This document shows, in pieces, positions 1 through 8,149 of a stretch of DNA of 31,955 nt (positions are counted from its first letter, which is position 1; each line of letters begins with the position of its first letter). A program made the position numbers and the translations under genes. The notes below the pieces were generated by a model that searched no databases, was not told the DNA's origin, and saw only the letters and a program-made list of their open reading frames with translations. Source of the stretch: a virus; the IMG/VR virus record IMGVR_UViG_3300023235_000082, positions 1 to 31,955 of that record; one strand, written 5' to 3'.

Positions 1-300
1 ATAGATGCTGGCATATTAGTGAATGTATCAGATGAAAATCTAAAGACTCTGGTCACACACCTTAAAGGTAAAGAGTTTAGTGACATGAGAAAATGGGTTG
101 TCAATAACCTTGACAATGATCCTGTTAAGATTTTTAGAAAGATATATGATACATTATATACTAATTTAGAACCATCTACAATACCTCATGCTGTATTAAT
201 CATTGCTGATTATCAGTATAAGTCGAGTTTTGTGAGCGACCAGGAAATTAATTTAGTTGCCTGTTTAACTGAACTAATGTCACAGGTGAAATTTAAATAA
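1..300 (+). CDS. 44: Sliding-clamp loader large subunit gp44, C-terminal part (5' truncated)
   Basis: The frame is open from base 1, so this is the last 99 residues of a longer protein. The segment around HAVLIIADYQYKSSFVSDQE and the final NLVACLTELM match the C-terminal collar region of T4 gp44, the ATPase subunit that forms the 4:1 complex with gp62 and loads the gp45 clamp onto DNA. The AAA+ ATPase motifs lie upstream of the window. A GTG at 19 is only an internal valine. In T4 gene 62 follows directly; here an HNH endonuclease gene sits between the two. Identification rests on recognised sequence and on the 44-62-regA-43 order. Confidence 0.88.
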   Translation: MDAGILVNVSDENLKTLVTHLKGKEFSDMRKWVVNNLDNDPVKIFRKIYDTLYTNLEPSTIPHAVLIIADYQYKSSFVSDQEINLVACLTELMSQVKFK

Positions 301-317
301 CTACAAAAGCAAGTTTG

Positions 318-325
318 TATAAATA
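318..325 (+). promoter_or_regulatory. T4-type late promoter box
   Basis: Exact TATAAATA. If the late box spans -13 to -6 as in T4, +1 falls on base 331, the A of the next gene's ATG. No sigma70 -35 element is visible upstream. Confidence 0.6.
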
Positions 326-330
326 ATACT

Positions 331-996
331 ATGGTATACAGTAATCAAATATGGTGGAATAATGGTAAAGTTAATAAACGAAGTGATAAATTACCAGGTA
401 AAAATTTTATTAAAGGCAGATTATTTTTTAAAAGAAAACCACACCCTATAGAACATTGTAGAAAAATAAGTTTATCTCTTAAAAAATATTTTAAAAATAC
501 TGAAGCTTGGAATAAAGGATTAAAAAATCCATACAATGAAATTACTTTAGATAAGATGTCATTGTCAGCTAAAAAAAGAGTTGCCAGAGGTATATTACCA
601 GATAACACAGGAAGACCTCCTTGGAATAAAGGATTAACTAAAAAAACTTCAAAAAGTGTTAAACTTTATAGTAAACAACAAGAAGGACAAACAAGAATAG
701 GAAATTATCCAAAACATAAAAATCACCCTAATTGGAACCCTAATAGAGATGAATTTAAAAAATATAGAAGCGTTGTATCAAATATAACAGAAAAAAACTA
801 TAGACTATTTAAAGACCAAATAAATCCTAAAAATTTAAAAAGAGTTAAGTGTGGTAAAAACGGCTATCAACTTGATCACAAATTATCAGTTTATTATGGT
901 TTTAATAATAACATATTACCTGAAAAAATATCAAGCGTAGATAATTTACAAATGTTAAGTGTGAAAGAAAATAGAAAAAAATGGCATACGAATTAA
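331..996 (+). CDS. Free-standing HNH homing endonuclease with NUMOD3-like repeats
   Basis: A basic 221-residue protein. Two WNKGL motifs (AWNKGLKNPYN and PPWNKGLTKK) are typical of NUMOD3 DNA-binding modules of phage homing endonucleases. The C-terminal part has an HNH-like arrangement: YQLDHKLS with D182-H183, then NLQMLSVKENRKKW carrying the distal N and K residues. It probably cuts a cognate site in related phages and spreads by homing. It lies between genes 44 and 62, which are adjacent in T4, so it is an intergenic insertion. There is no Shine-Dalgarno; an exact late box ends 5 nt before the ATG. Endonuclease class is well supported, its target is not. Confidence 0.8.
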   Translation: MVYSNQIWWNNGKVNKRSDKLPGKNFIKGRLFFKRKPHPIEHCRKISLSLKKYFKNTEAWNKGLKNPYNEITLDKMSLSAKKRVARGILPDNTGRPPWNKGLTKKTSKSVKLYSKQQEGQTRIGNYPKHKNHPNWNPNRDEFKKYRSVVSNITEKNYRLFKDQINPKNLKRVKCGKNGYQLDHKLSVYYGFNNNILPEKISSVDNLQMLSVKENRKKWHTN

Positions 997-1009
997 GTTA
1001 GGAAAATAT

Positions 1010-1405
1010 ATGAACAAAGACTACCAATTATCAGAATATCTTAACTCCATAAACTTTACTAAAAAGGACTTAATGAAGTCCGAAGATAAAGAGTGGATCA
1101 GAAAATATCCTGCTTTTATAATCAATAAGATATTGTCTGGCTTTTCAGATACCATAATGCTTGTAAATGAAGTGAATCGTAATCACTTCCTAGATAAAGA
1201 TATGCAATATCAATTTCTACTAAATAGTATTAGATCAAAGAAAAGGTTTAGTCCTTTTTTAAGAGCGAGTAAGTTGAAAGATATTGAGTGTGTAAAAGAG
1301 TTTTATGGATATAGTAATGAAAAGGCAAAGTCCGCTCTTGATATACTCACCAAAGATCAATTGAAAAATATTAAAGAGAAATTATATAAAGGTGGGATAA
1401 AATGA
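1010..1405 (+). CDS. 62: Sliding-clamp loader small subunit gp62
   Basis: This 131-residue protein matches gp62, the non-ATPase subunit that completes the gp44/gp62 clamp loader. Recognisable segments are the N-terminal YQLSEYLNSINFTKKDLM and the central FIINKILSGFSDTIMLVNEV and NRNHFLDKDMQYQFLLNSI. It is shorter than T4 gp62 (187 residues), as in many marine T4-likes. The start follows TAGGAAAATAT. It ends in an ATGA overlap with regA, so the two are probably translationally coupled. Confidence 0.85.
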   Translation: MNKDYQLSEYLNSINFTKKDLMKSEDKEWIRKYPAFIINKILSGFSDTIMLVNEVNRNHFLDKDMQYQFLLNSIRSKKRFSPFLRASKLKDIECVKEFYGYSNEKAKSALDILTKDQLKNIKEKLYKGGIK

Positions 1406-1827
1406 ATGGATTAGATAATACTTGGCATCCGGAGAAGATGTTAGAAGTACAGTTAAAAGAACCTGATGACTTTCTAAAAGTTAGGGAGACTTTAACCAGA
1501 ATAGGTGTGGCGTCAAGAAAAGATAAAAAGTTATTTCAATCTTGTCACATTTTACATAAACAAGGAAGATATTTTATAGTGCATTTCAAAGAGTTATTTG
1601 CTTTAGATGGCAAAGAATCAAACTTTTCTGAAAATGACGCTGAACGAAGAAATACAATTACCCAACTATTAAGTGATTGGGGATTAATTGCTATATTAAA
1701 CAATTCAATTGCTGAAAAGAAAGCACCTCTATCACAAATCAAAGTATTAAGTTTTAAAGAAAAAGGTGAGTGGGATCTTCAAGCTAAATATAATATAGGT
1801 AAAAAAATAGAAAATGAAAGCGCCTAA
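1402..1827 (+). CDS. regA: RegA translational repressor
   Basis: A 141-residue protein (T4 RegA is 122) with the family's features: the MLEVQLKEPDDFLKVRETLT region, TRIGVASRKDKKLFQSCHIL, and GRYFIVHFKELFALDG. RegA binds AU-rich ribosome-binding regions of early phage mRNAs and blocks initiation, including those for replication genes and itself. Position between 62 and 43 matches T4, although here a RimK-like gene intervenes before 43. Its ATG overlaps the gene 62 stop, and its 3' end overlaps the next gene by 14 bases. Confidence 0.9.
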   Translation: MNGLDNTWHPEKMLEVQLKEPDDFLKVRETLTRIGVASRKDKKLFQSCHILHKQGRYFIVHFKELFALDGKESNFSENDAERRNTITQLLSDWGLIAILNNSIAEKKAPLSQIKVLSFKEKGEWDLQAKYNIGKKIENESA

Positions 1828-3196
1828 GTTTAAAGAATTCATATCTGAAGCTAAAGACAACAAAAAATACAAGTTGTTAATTATAACAGATGAACCAGAA
1901 AAAGCAAAAACTTTTCATACTGCTAATAGATTGCAAGAAGAAGCAGAAAAATTAGGATGGAAAAGTTATCTTTATAGACTCTCTGGTGGTTATACATCAT
2001 ACGAAGATAGTATTTTTAAATTGCATAATAAAGAAGATGAAAAAGGCTTTGAAGTTTCTCCTATTGATACAATTGCAATCATAAGAGGTTCTGTTGTAAG
2101 AAAAGATAGTTGGTTAGACATTATTTCTACTTTAGAAAAACATAGTATATGTGTAGTCAATAGCAGACAGACCATTAATGTATGTGCTGATAAGTATAGA
2201 ACTTCATTAAGACTTTCAGACTATGGTATTAAACAACCTAAAACTGTTTTGATAAATGATCCTGAAAAATCAGTATTAGCATTTGATAAACTAGACACAA
2301 ACTTTCCTGTTATAATGAAAACATTAAGAGGGTCAAAAGGTGTTGGTGTATTATTTATTGAGTCAGAAAAATCATTAGATAGTATCGTACAGTTAATTAA
2401 TAAACAGGATGAAGATACTGATTTACTTTTACAAGAATATATTAAAACTGATTATGATGTTAGAGTATTAGTATTAGGTGGTAAGGTACTTGCTACAATG
2501 AAACGACCTGTAATTGAGGGCGACTTTAGAAGTAATGTATCTTTAGGTTCTAAACCAGAAAAAATTAAACTAACAGAAATAGAAATAGAAGCAAGTTTAC
2601 TAGCTGCAAAAGCAGTTAATGGAGTATGGACTGCTGTTGATTTTATACCAAGTAGAAATAGAGAAAAGGATGCTCCATTTATTATTGAAGTAAATTCTTC
2701 TCCCGGCACAGAAGGTATAGAAGAAGCAAGTGGGCAGAATATTAGTAAAGAAATTATTACTTTCTTTTCAGAAAAAAAAAATTGGGTAAAAGTACCTAGT
2801 GAGTGTGGGTACAAAGAGATAGTTTCAATTAAACCTTTTGGCGAAATAGTTGCTAAATTTGATACAGGTAATTCTGGTATGTCAGTTATTCATGCTAACA
2901 ATATGAAAGTTATTGGCAAGCAAATCAAATGGACTTTACTAGGCAAAACTATTACAAGTGATATTATTCGTAAAGAGGATATCAAAGTTGGCGGTTTAAG
3001 AAACTATGAAGAAGACCGATATGTAGTTAAACTTGATGTAGATTTTTTAGGTGGTTTATATGAAGTAGAATTTACATTAGACGATAGAGAAGAAAGAACA
3101 CCTATACTATTTGACAGAGCATTTATGGACAGAATAAATGTCATGGTAAATCCAGCAAGAAAATATGTAGTAACAACCAAATATAGTTTAGAATAA
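1814..3196 (+). CDS. RimK-like ATP-grasp ligase fused to a retropepsin-like (RimB/zinc-protease family) domain
   Basis: A 460-residue two-domain protein. Residues about 20-310 form an ATP-grasp ligase of the RimK type: CADKYRTSLRLSDYG, VIMKTLRGSKGVGVLFIES, LLLQEYIKTDYDVRVLVLGG and the metal-binding IIEVNSSPG. RimK enzymes add glutamate or similar amino acids to protein C-termini. Residues about 325-460 resemble the RimK-associated retropepsin-like family: KFDTGNSGMSVIHA holds the D-T-G active-site motif and PILFDRAFMDRINVMVN is the distal strand. The N-terminus MKAPKFKEFISEA resembles the T4 capsid-targeting leader with a gp21-type I-S-E site. It overlaps regA by 14 bases. Substrate unknown; the fold calls are confident, the leader role is inferred. 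Confidence 0.82.
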   Translation: MKAPKFKEFISEAKDNKKYKLLIITDEPEKAKTFHTANRLQEEAEKLGWKSYLYRLSGGYTSYEDSIFKLHNKEDEKGFEVSPIDTIAIIRGSVVRKDSWLDIISTLEKHSICVVNSRQTINVCADKYRTSLRLSDYGIKQPKTVLINDPEKSVLAFDKLDTNFPVIMKTLRGSKGVGVLFIESEKSLDSIVQLINKQDEDTDLLLQEYIKTDYDVRVLVLGGKVLATMKRPVIEGDFRSNVSLGSKPEKIKLTEIEIEASLLAAKAVNGVWTAVDFIPSRNREKDAPFIIEVNSSPGTEGIEEASGQNISKEIITFFSEKKNWVKVPSECGYKEIVSIKPFGEIVAKFDTGNSGMSVIHANNMKVIGKQIKWTLLGKTITSDIIRKEDIKVGGLRNYEEDRYVVKLDVDFLGGLYEVEFTLDDREERTPILFDRAFMDRINVMVNPARKYVVTTKYSLE

Positions 3197-3200
3197 ACGC

Positions 3201-3229
3201 TTTACAATCTATTCTAAATATGTTATAAT
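3201..3229 (+). promoter_or_regulatory. sigma70-type promoter for the 3254 gene and DNA polymerase
   Basis: TTTACA (3201-3206), a 17-nt spacer and TATAAT (3224-3229), in the only intergenic gap between the RimK-like gene and the polymerase unit. Predicted +1 is near 3236, about 18 nt before the ATG and just ahead of an AAAGGAG ribosome-binding site. Confidence 0.7.
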
Positions 3230-3253
3230 ATTATATAATTAAAGGAGTGAACA

Positions 3254-3484
3254 ATGGCACAAAATCATCAAACAGAAAATCCACTATATAAGGCATTAGA
3301 GAAGAAGTATATCGCTGATATTGCTTCGGCAAATGCTACAATGATAATTTATTTTGACAATCCAGTTGCAATAGGAGAACATCCTCAGCACTTGACTGAA
3401 CTAGATAAACTATTAGAACAACTTTCTAATGCGGAAGAAAAACTTGTAAATTTAAAAAAACATTTCAATAATAAACAGATATAA
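3254..3484 (+). CDS. Conserved small protein upstream of DNA polymerase
   Basis: A 76-residue soluble protein with a good AAAGGAG ribosome-binding site. NPLYKALEKKY and NPVAIGEHPQHLTELDKL are conserved in marine T4-like phages as I recall them, but no function is known to me. The C-terminal half is predicted helical and could form a coiled coil (LLEQLSNAEEKLVNLKKHF). It is the first gene after a strong sigma70 promoter and sits 5 nt before gene 43, so it is probably an early gene made together with the polymerase. Confidence 0.7.
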   Translation: MAQNHQTENPLYKALEKKYIADIASANATMIIYFDNPVAIGEHPQHLTELDKLLEQLSNAEEKLVNLKKHFNNKQI

Positions 3485-3489
3485 TATAA

Positions 3490-5985
3490 ATGAAATTCTA
3501 TACTTCGGTATTGCCATATCGTGGCAGGCTATTGGTTCGTGGTGTAAACCATGATGGTAGTCATAAGAAGTTTAGAATCAATTATAAACCATCCCTATTC
3601 ATACCATCAGGTAAAGAATCAAAATATAAAACACTAGACGGTCGTAATGTAGGTAAGGTTACTTTCGAAAGTATACCTGAAGCGAAGAAGTGGATTGAAC
3701 AGTATAAAGGTGTTAGTGATTTTAAATACTATGGTAATACAAAATATCAATATCCATTTATCGCAGACGAATTTCCTGACAAGATTGATTGGGATATCAA
3801 ACAGATAAGAATACTTACAATTGATATCGAGTGTGAGAGTGAGAATGGTTTCCCAAATCCAGATGAGGCAGATCAGCCTTTAATATCTATAACAGTAAAA
3901 GAACATACAACAAAGAAGATCATAGTCTTTGGTATGAATGACTTTGTGAATGATCGTGATGATGTAAAGTTTTTCAAGTGCGAAACTGAAATAGCATTGA
4001 TTGAAAAGTTTTTAGAATTCTGGACAGATTATAATCCTGACATTATCACAGGTTGGAATGTTAAATTCTTTGATATACCTTTTCTAATGAATAGATTTAG
4101 AAGACTCATGGGTGATGAATATATATTACAGTTTAGTCCATGGGGTATTGTAAGTGAGAGTAGCGTTAAAGTTAGTGGTTGGGAAAACAAACAAGAGAAG
4201 AAGACTTGGGATATGATGGGTATCGCTGTATTAGATTACCTTGACCTATATCGTAAGCATACATTTGTTAGACGTGAGAGTTATAGACTAGATCATATAG
4301 GTGATGTAGAACTAGGTGAGAAGAAACACGAGAATCCTTATGACACATTTAAAGAGTTTTATCAAAAAGACTATCAACAGTTTATAGAATATAATATACA
4401 AGATGTAGAACTTGTTGATAAGTTAGAAGACAAGATGAAATTGATCGAGTTGCATTTGACCATGGCGTATGAGGCAAAAGTTAATTATCAAGATTGTTTT
4501 GGTCAAGTTCGTATATGGGATACTATTATATTCAATCATCTAAAATCTAAAAATATTGTTGCACCTGCCATCATAGAACAAAAAGTATCAAGAGGTTATG
4601 AAGGTGCCTATGTAAAAGATCCTGTTGTAGGTTTTCATGATTGGATTGTAAGTTTTGATTTAAACAGTTTGTATCCGCATTTAATTATGCAATACAATAT
4701 CTCTCCTGAAACAATGATTGGTTATGACGAAGGTGTTGTTAATGTAGAAAATATGTTAAATCAAAAATCTGACTTGTCTGGTTTAGATGGCGCCACTATC
4801 ACTCCCAATGGTGCTAAATTTAGAACAGACAAGCAGGGTTTTTTACCTGAACTAATGGATAAATTATACAAAGAGAGAGTTATATATAAGAATAAGATGG
4901 CTAAGTCAAAGGCATTGTATGAGGAAACAGGTGATGAAAGATTAAAGAATGATATAACTAAAAATTATAATATACAACTGTCAAGAAAGATTGCTTTGAA
5001 TAGTGCCTATGGTGCTATCGGTAATCAATACTTTAGATACTATGATGTAAGACACGCTGAAGGTATTACAATGGCAGGTCAGTTGACAATCAGATGGATT
5101 GAACGTGATGTGAATGAGTATCTGAATAAACTATTAGGCACTAAAAGTGTAGCCTATGTTGTTGCGTCTGATACAGATTCAATCTATATCAAACTAGGCG
5201 GAATGGTTGATAAGATATTCAAAGATAAATCTGACAATAGAAAGATTGTAAAAATATTAGATAAGTTTTCTGAAGAAAAACTACAACCATTTATTGATTC
5301 TAGTTTCGCTAAACTAGCAAAGTATGTTAATGCATACGATCAGAAAATGATTATGAAACGAGAAGTAATTGCCAACAAAGGTATATGGACTGCAAAGAAA
5401 AGATATATTTTAAATGTATTTAATGAAGAAGGTCTTGACCTAAAAGAACCTAAACTAAAAATTATGGGTATTGAGGCAGTTAAGTCTTCAACTCCTGCAC
5501 CTTGTCGTGTAAAGATTAAAGAGGCTATAAAAGTTATTATGAATAAAGATGAATCGGCATTGATTGATTTCATAGAAAATTTTAGAACACACTTTAGAAA
5601 GTTACCACCAGAAGAAATTGCTTATCCTAGAAGTTGTAATAATCTTAAAAAGTATTCTTCCACAAAAGATATATATCAGAAGGCAACACCTATTCATGTG
5701 AGAGGTGCTTTACTTTATAACAATCTATTGAAGAAACACAAACTATCAAAATATGAAACAATACAAAGTGGTGATAAGATTAAGTTTATATCATTAAAAG
5801 AACCTAATACTTTAAGAGAGAATGTTATATCATTTTCAAATCAACTACCAAAAGAATTTAAACTACATCAATATATCGATTATGATGAGATGTTTACTAA
5901 ATCGTTCTTAGAACCATTAAGATTTATTGTAAATGCAATAGGGTGGAACTTTGAAAAGAAATCAAACCTAGATGAATTTTTTTAA
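3490..5985 (+). CDS. 43: DNA polymerase gp43 (family B)
   Basis: A complete 831-residue family B replicative polymerase (T4 gp43 is 898). The 3'-5' exonuclease is marked by TIDIECE near residue 111 and by ITGWNVKFFDIPFL. The polymerase domain has motif A DLNSLYPHLIMQYN near 390, motif B KIALNSAYGAIGNQYF near 500 and motif C ASDTDSIYI near 560. The last residues EKKSNLDEFF resemble the hydrophobic-acidic C-terminal peptide by which T4 and RB69 gp43 bind the gp45 clamp; the next two proteins carry the same tail. No Shine-Dalgarno is visible before the ATG (AGATATAATATAA), so translation may be weak, or subject to RegA or self-repression as in T4. Confidence 0.97.
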   Translation: MKFYTSVLPYRGRLLVRGVNHDGSHKKFRINYKPSLFIPSGKESKYKTLDGRNVGKVTFESIPEAKKWIEQYKGVSDFKYYGNTKYQYPFIADEFPDKIDWDIKQIRILTIDIECESENGFPNPDEADQPLISITVKEHTTKKIIVFGMNDFVNDRDDVKFFKCETEIALIEKFLEFWTDYNPDIITGWNVKFFDIPFLMNRFRRLMGDEYILQFSPWGIVSESSVKVSGWENKQEKKTWDMMGIAVLDYLDLYRKHTFVRRESYRLDHIGDVELGEKKHENPYDTFKEFYQKDYQQFIEYNIQDVELVDKLEDKMKLIELHLTMAYEAKVNYQDCFGQVRIWDTIIFNHLKSKNIVAPAIIEQKVSRGYEGAYVKDPVVGFHDWIVSFDLNSLYPHLIMQYNISPETMIGYDEGVVNVENMLNQKSDLSGLDGATITPNGAKFRTDKQGFLPELMDKLYKERVIYKNKMAKSKALYEETGDERLKNDITKNYNIQLSRKIALNSAYGAIGNQYFRYYDVRHAEGITMAGQLTIRWIERDVNEYLNKLLGTKSVAYVVASDTDSIYIKLGGMVDKIFKDKSDNRKIVKILDKFSEEKLQPFIDSSFAKLAKYVNAYDQKMIMKREVIANKGIWTAKKRYILNVFNEEGLDLKEPKLKIMGIEAVKSSTPAPCRVKIKEAIKVIMNKDESALIDFIENFRTHFRKLPPEEIAYPRSCNNLKKYSSTKDIYQKATPIHVRGALLYNNLLKKHKLSKYETIQSGDKIKFISLKEPNTLRENVISFSNQLPKEFKLHQYIDYDEMFTKSFLEPLRFIVNAIGWNFEKKSNLDEFF

Positions 5986-5988
5986 AAT

Positions 5989-7305
5989 ATGAAAGACTAT
6001 ACTAGAAACAATACATTATATAAACGTTTATTAGAAGCCGCTGGTGATGATAAGTTACCTGTGTTAGATAATAAAACATTTGAATCAATGAACGCAGAAT
6101 ACGGCAAAGAAGATATGAGAAAGAATCTTGCCGACTATATTGCAACTGAGCGACCTGTATTTCCTTTGAAAGAAATATCAGAAGATGATATGAGAGATAG
6201 CTTTAATTCTTTAAAGAACTTTAATACTAACTCTATATGTACACCTAAAGATCAAGTTGACAAAGAAGTCTTTGAAAAGTATGATGATTATGAATATAGT
6301 TATGATAAGTACGGCATAGGTTTGATTAACGGTCCAAGCACATACAATAACGTATCAAACTATTTCATGCAAGATTTAAGATTAGAGTGTGGCAGTTATG
6401 GGTTCAGAGCACCTAAAGAGGTATGGGAAAACGGTGACGCATATGCTATATGGAAATGTCTAGGTCCTATATGGCGTGGCATTAATGATGTTAAGAAAAA
6501 AACTGTTAGAGATTTAGATGGTACTGAAACCGAACAATTACTAGGCGGTTCATTAACTCACAAAAGTTATATGAGTGCCTTTAGATTAGGTACCTATATC
6601 GCAACACAATTTAAACCTGTTGTTGCAAAAGCAATATATGATATGACAAATGCTAAAACTGTATTAGATACAAGTTGTGGCTGGGGTGATAGACTTGCAG
6701 GTTTCTTTGCTAGTGATGCCGAAGAATACTATGGTTGTGATCCTAATCCTAATACATATGCTAGATATACACAACAGATTTCAAAATATAATAAACTATT
6801 GTCAAAACCTAAGAAGGTAACTATCTGGAGATGTGGTGCTGAAGATTTACCTTATCACAAGCTGCCACCGATAGATGTTGCCTTCACCTCCCCACCATAT
6901 TTCTCAACAGAAGAATACAATAAGGGTGGTGAGTTTCAAGAAGATCAATCGTGGTCTAAATTCAATGAGTACGAGAAATGGCGTGATGAATTTTATTTAC
7001 CTGTTGCTGAGAAGTCAATGGCAGTATCAAAGTTTCTATTTGTGAATATCATGGATCCTAAGATCAAGGGTACTAGATATAGATCAAGTGATGAGTTAGT
7101 CAATAGATTAAAAGATAAGTTTCTAGGTCAGATCGGTATGAGAATCATGCAAAGACCTAAATCAGATAAACTATTTGCAGATGACAAGGCAAAGGCTGAC
7201 TTTATGAATAAGTTGTTTATAGAGAATGTATGGTGTTTTGGTAATAAAGATTTTGATCTATTTCAAAATTCAAGAAAAGGAAATTTAGATGAGTTTTTTG
7301 GATGA
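5989..7305 (+). CDS. DNA methyltransferase-like protein with clamp-binding tail
   Basis: A 438-residue protein with a Rossmann SAM-dependent DNA methyltransferase core. Motif I is VLDTSCGWGDRLAGFF (from residue 225) and motif IV is TSPPYF (S301-P302-P303-Y304), the amino-methyltransferase type that acts on exocyclic N of adenine or cytosine. A roughly 220-residue N-terminal extension has no motif I recognise. It ends KGNLDEFFG, the same tail as the polymerase and the next protein. The N-terminus MKDYTRNNTLYKRLLEA weakly resembles a capsid-targeting leader. It starts 3 nt after gene 43 without a clear ribosome-binding site and overlaps the Mom-like gene (ATGA), so the two probably act together in DNA modification. 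Target base unknown. Confidence 0.8.
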   Translation: MKDYTRNNTLYKRLLEAAGDDKLPVLDNKTFESMNAEYGKEDMRKNLADYIATERPVFPLKEISEDDMRDSFNSLKNFNTNSICTPKDQVDKEVFEKYDDYEYSYDKYGIGLINGPSTYNNVSNYFMQDLRLECGSYGFRAPKEVWENGDAYAIWKCLGPIWRGINDVKKKTVRDLDGTETEQLLGGSLTHKSYMSAFRLGTYIATQFKPVVAKAIYDMTNAKTVLDTSCGWGDRLAGFFASDAEEYYGCDPNPNTYARYTQQISKYNKLLSKPKKVTIWRCGAEDLPYHKLPPIDVAFTSPPYFSTEEYNKGGEFQEDQSWSKFNEYEKWRDEFYLPVAEKSMAVSKFLFVNIMDPKIKGTRYRSSDELVNRLKDKFLGQIGMRIMQRPKSDKLFADDKAKADFMNKLFIENVWCFGNKDFDLFQNSRKGNLDEFFG

Positions 7306-8087
7306 TAAAAGAAATACATAAAGTTAAAGCTGCTGAATTTATAATGTCAAGACATTATTCACCAGTTATGCCTAGATTAACAAAATATTATTGTGGTTAT
7401 TATGTTGATAACACACTACAAGGAGTTATTACTTTTGGATGGGGTACTAGACCTAAACATACTATACAGAAATTGTTTCCAAAACTAGATACAAAAGATT
7501 ATTATGAAATTGGCAAGATGTGTATGGATGATTCTATGTTAAAAAATTCAGAAACGCAAATGTTATCAAGTGCATTAAGATGGTTAAAAAATAAAGAACC
7601 AAATTTAAAATATTTATTTACTTGGGCAGATGGTTTAGTAGGTAAAGCAGGTTATGTATATCAAGCATTTAATTTTTTGTATGGCGGTTACATTTGGACA
7701 GATACTTATGTCACAGAAAAAGGTGAAAAAGTACATCCTAGAACAATGCAAGGTAAAATACCAAATACTAAAAATAGAAAAGTAGGTATGCGACCAAACC
7801 CAAAACAATTGATAGAATTAAAATTAAGTAGAGTAAAGGGTAAACAATTTAGATACATTTTACCTATGAATAAAAAGATGAGAAAGTATCTAAAAAATAG
7901 TACTGAGAAGTGGGGTCTTAATTATCCAAAAGATACAGCTTTAGAATGGAAAATAAAAAGACCAGGCGAAACCTCATATACAGAAACAAATAAAATGCCA
8001 TTTAACTTGACTAAAGAAGTAGAATATAATAAAAATAATATTAATAAGTTTAAAATAAAGAATAATTTAGATGAGTTTTTTGCTTGA
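7302..8087 (+). CDS. Mom-like GNAT-fold DNA modification protein with clamp-binding tail
   Basis: A 261-residue protein resembling the phage Mu Mom family of GNAT-like enzymes, which convert adenine in DNA to an N6-carbamoylmethyl form. Visible matches are FIMSRHYSPVMPRL, LQGVITFGWGTRP, YYEIGKMCMDDSMLKNSET, a WLKNKEPNLKYLFTWADG strand-helix segment, and YQAFNFLYGG. The C-terminus KIKNNLDEFFA carries the same NLDEFF tail as the two upstream proteins. It overlaps the methyltransferase gene by 4 bases. I infer an adenine hypermodification that protects phage DNA, done at the fork through the clamp. Fold assignment is moderately sure, chemistry is inferred. Confidence 0.65.
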   Translation: MIKEIHKVKAAEFIMSRHYSPVMPRLTKYYCGYYVDNTLQGVITFGWGTRPKHTIQKLFPKLDTKDYYEIGKMCMDDSMLKNSETQMLSSALRWLKNKEPNLKYLFTWADGLVGKAGYVYQAFNFLYGGYIWTDTYVTEKGEKVHPRTMQGKIPNTKNRKVGMRPNPKQLIELKLSRVKGKQFRYILPMNKKMRKYLKNSTEKWGLNYPKDTALEWKIKRPGETSYTETNKMPFNLTKEVEYNKNNINKFKIKNNLDEFFA

Positions 8088-8111
8088 CATAACTTATAAA
8101 TAGTGTATAAT
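8084..8111 (+). promoter_or_regulatory. Near-consensus sigma70 promoter for uvsX, with an embedded late box
   Basis: TTGACA (8084-8089), a 16-nt spacer and TATAAT (8106-8111). An exact late box TATAAATA (8095-8102) lies within the spacer. The promoter overlaps the last codons of the Mom-like gene. Transcription should start near 8118, ahead of the GAGG ribosome-binding site of uvsX; the late box would give a second start near 8108. Confidence 0.75.
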
Positions 8112-8149
8112 ATACAATGAAACTATAATGAAACTAACGAGGATAATTA

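Noticed and set aside
2452-2814. Antisense open frame of 120 aa within the RimK-like gene
   Set aside because: Ser/Leu-rich shadow of a Lys-rich gene with no protein features.
3480-3490. TATAAT just before gene 43 as a third leaderless promoter
   Set aside because: No -35 at the right distance and the 3254 promoter lies upstream; the missing Shine-Dalgarno is noted but not explained.
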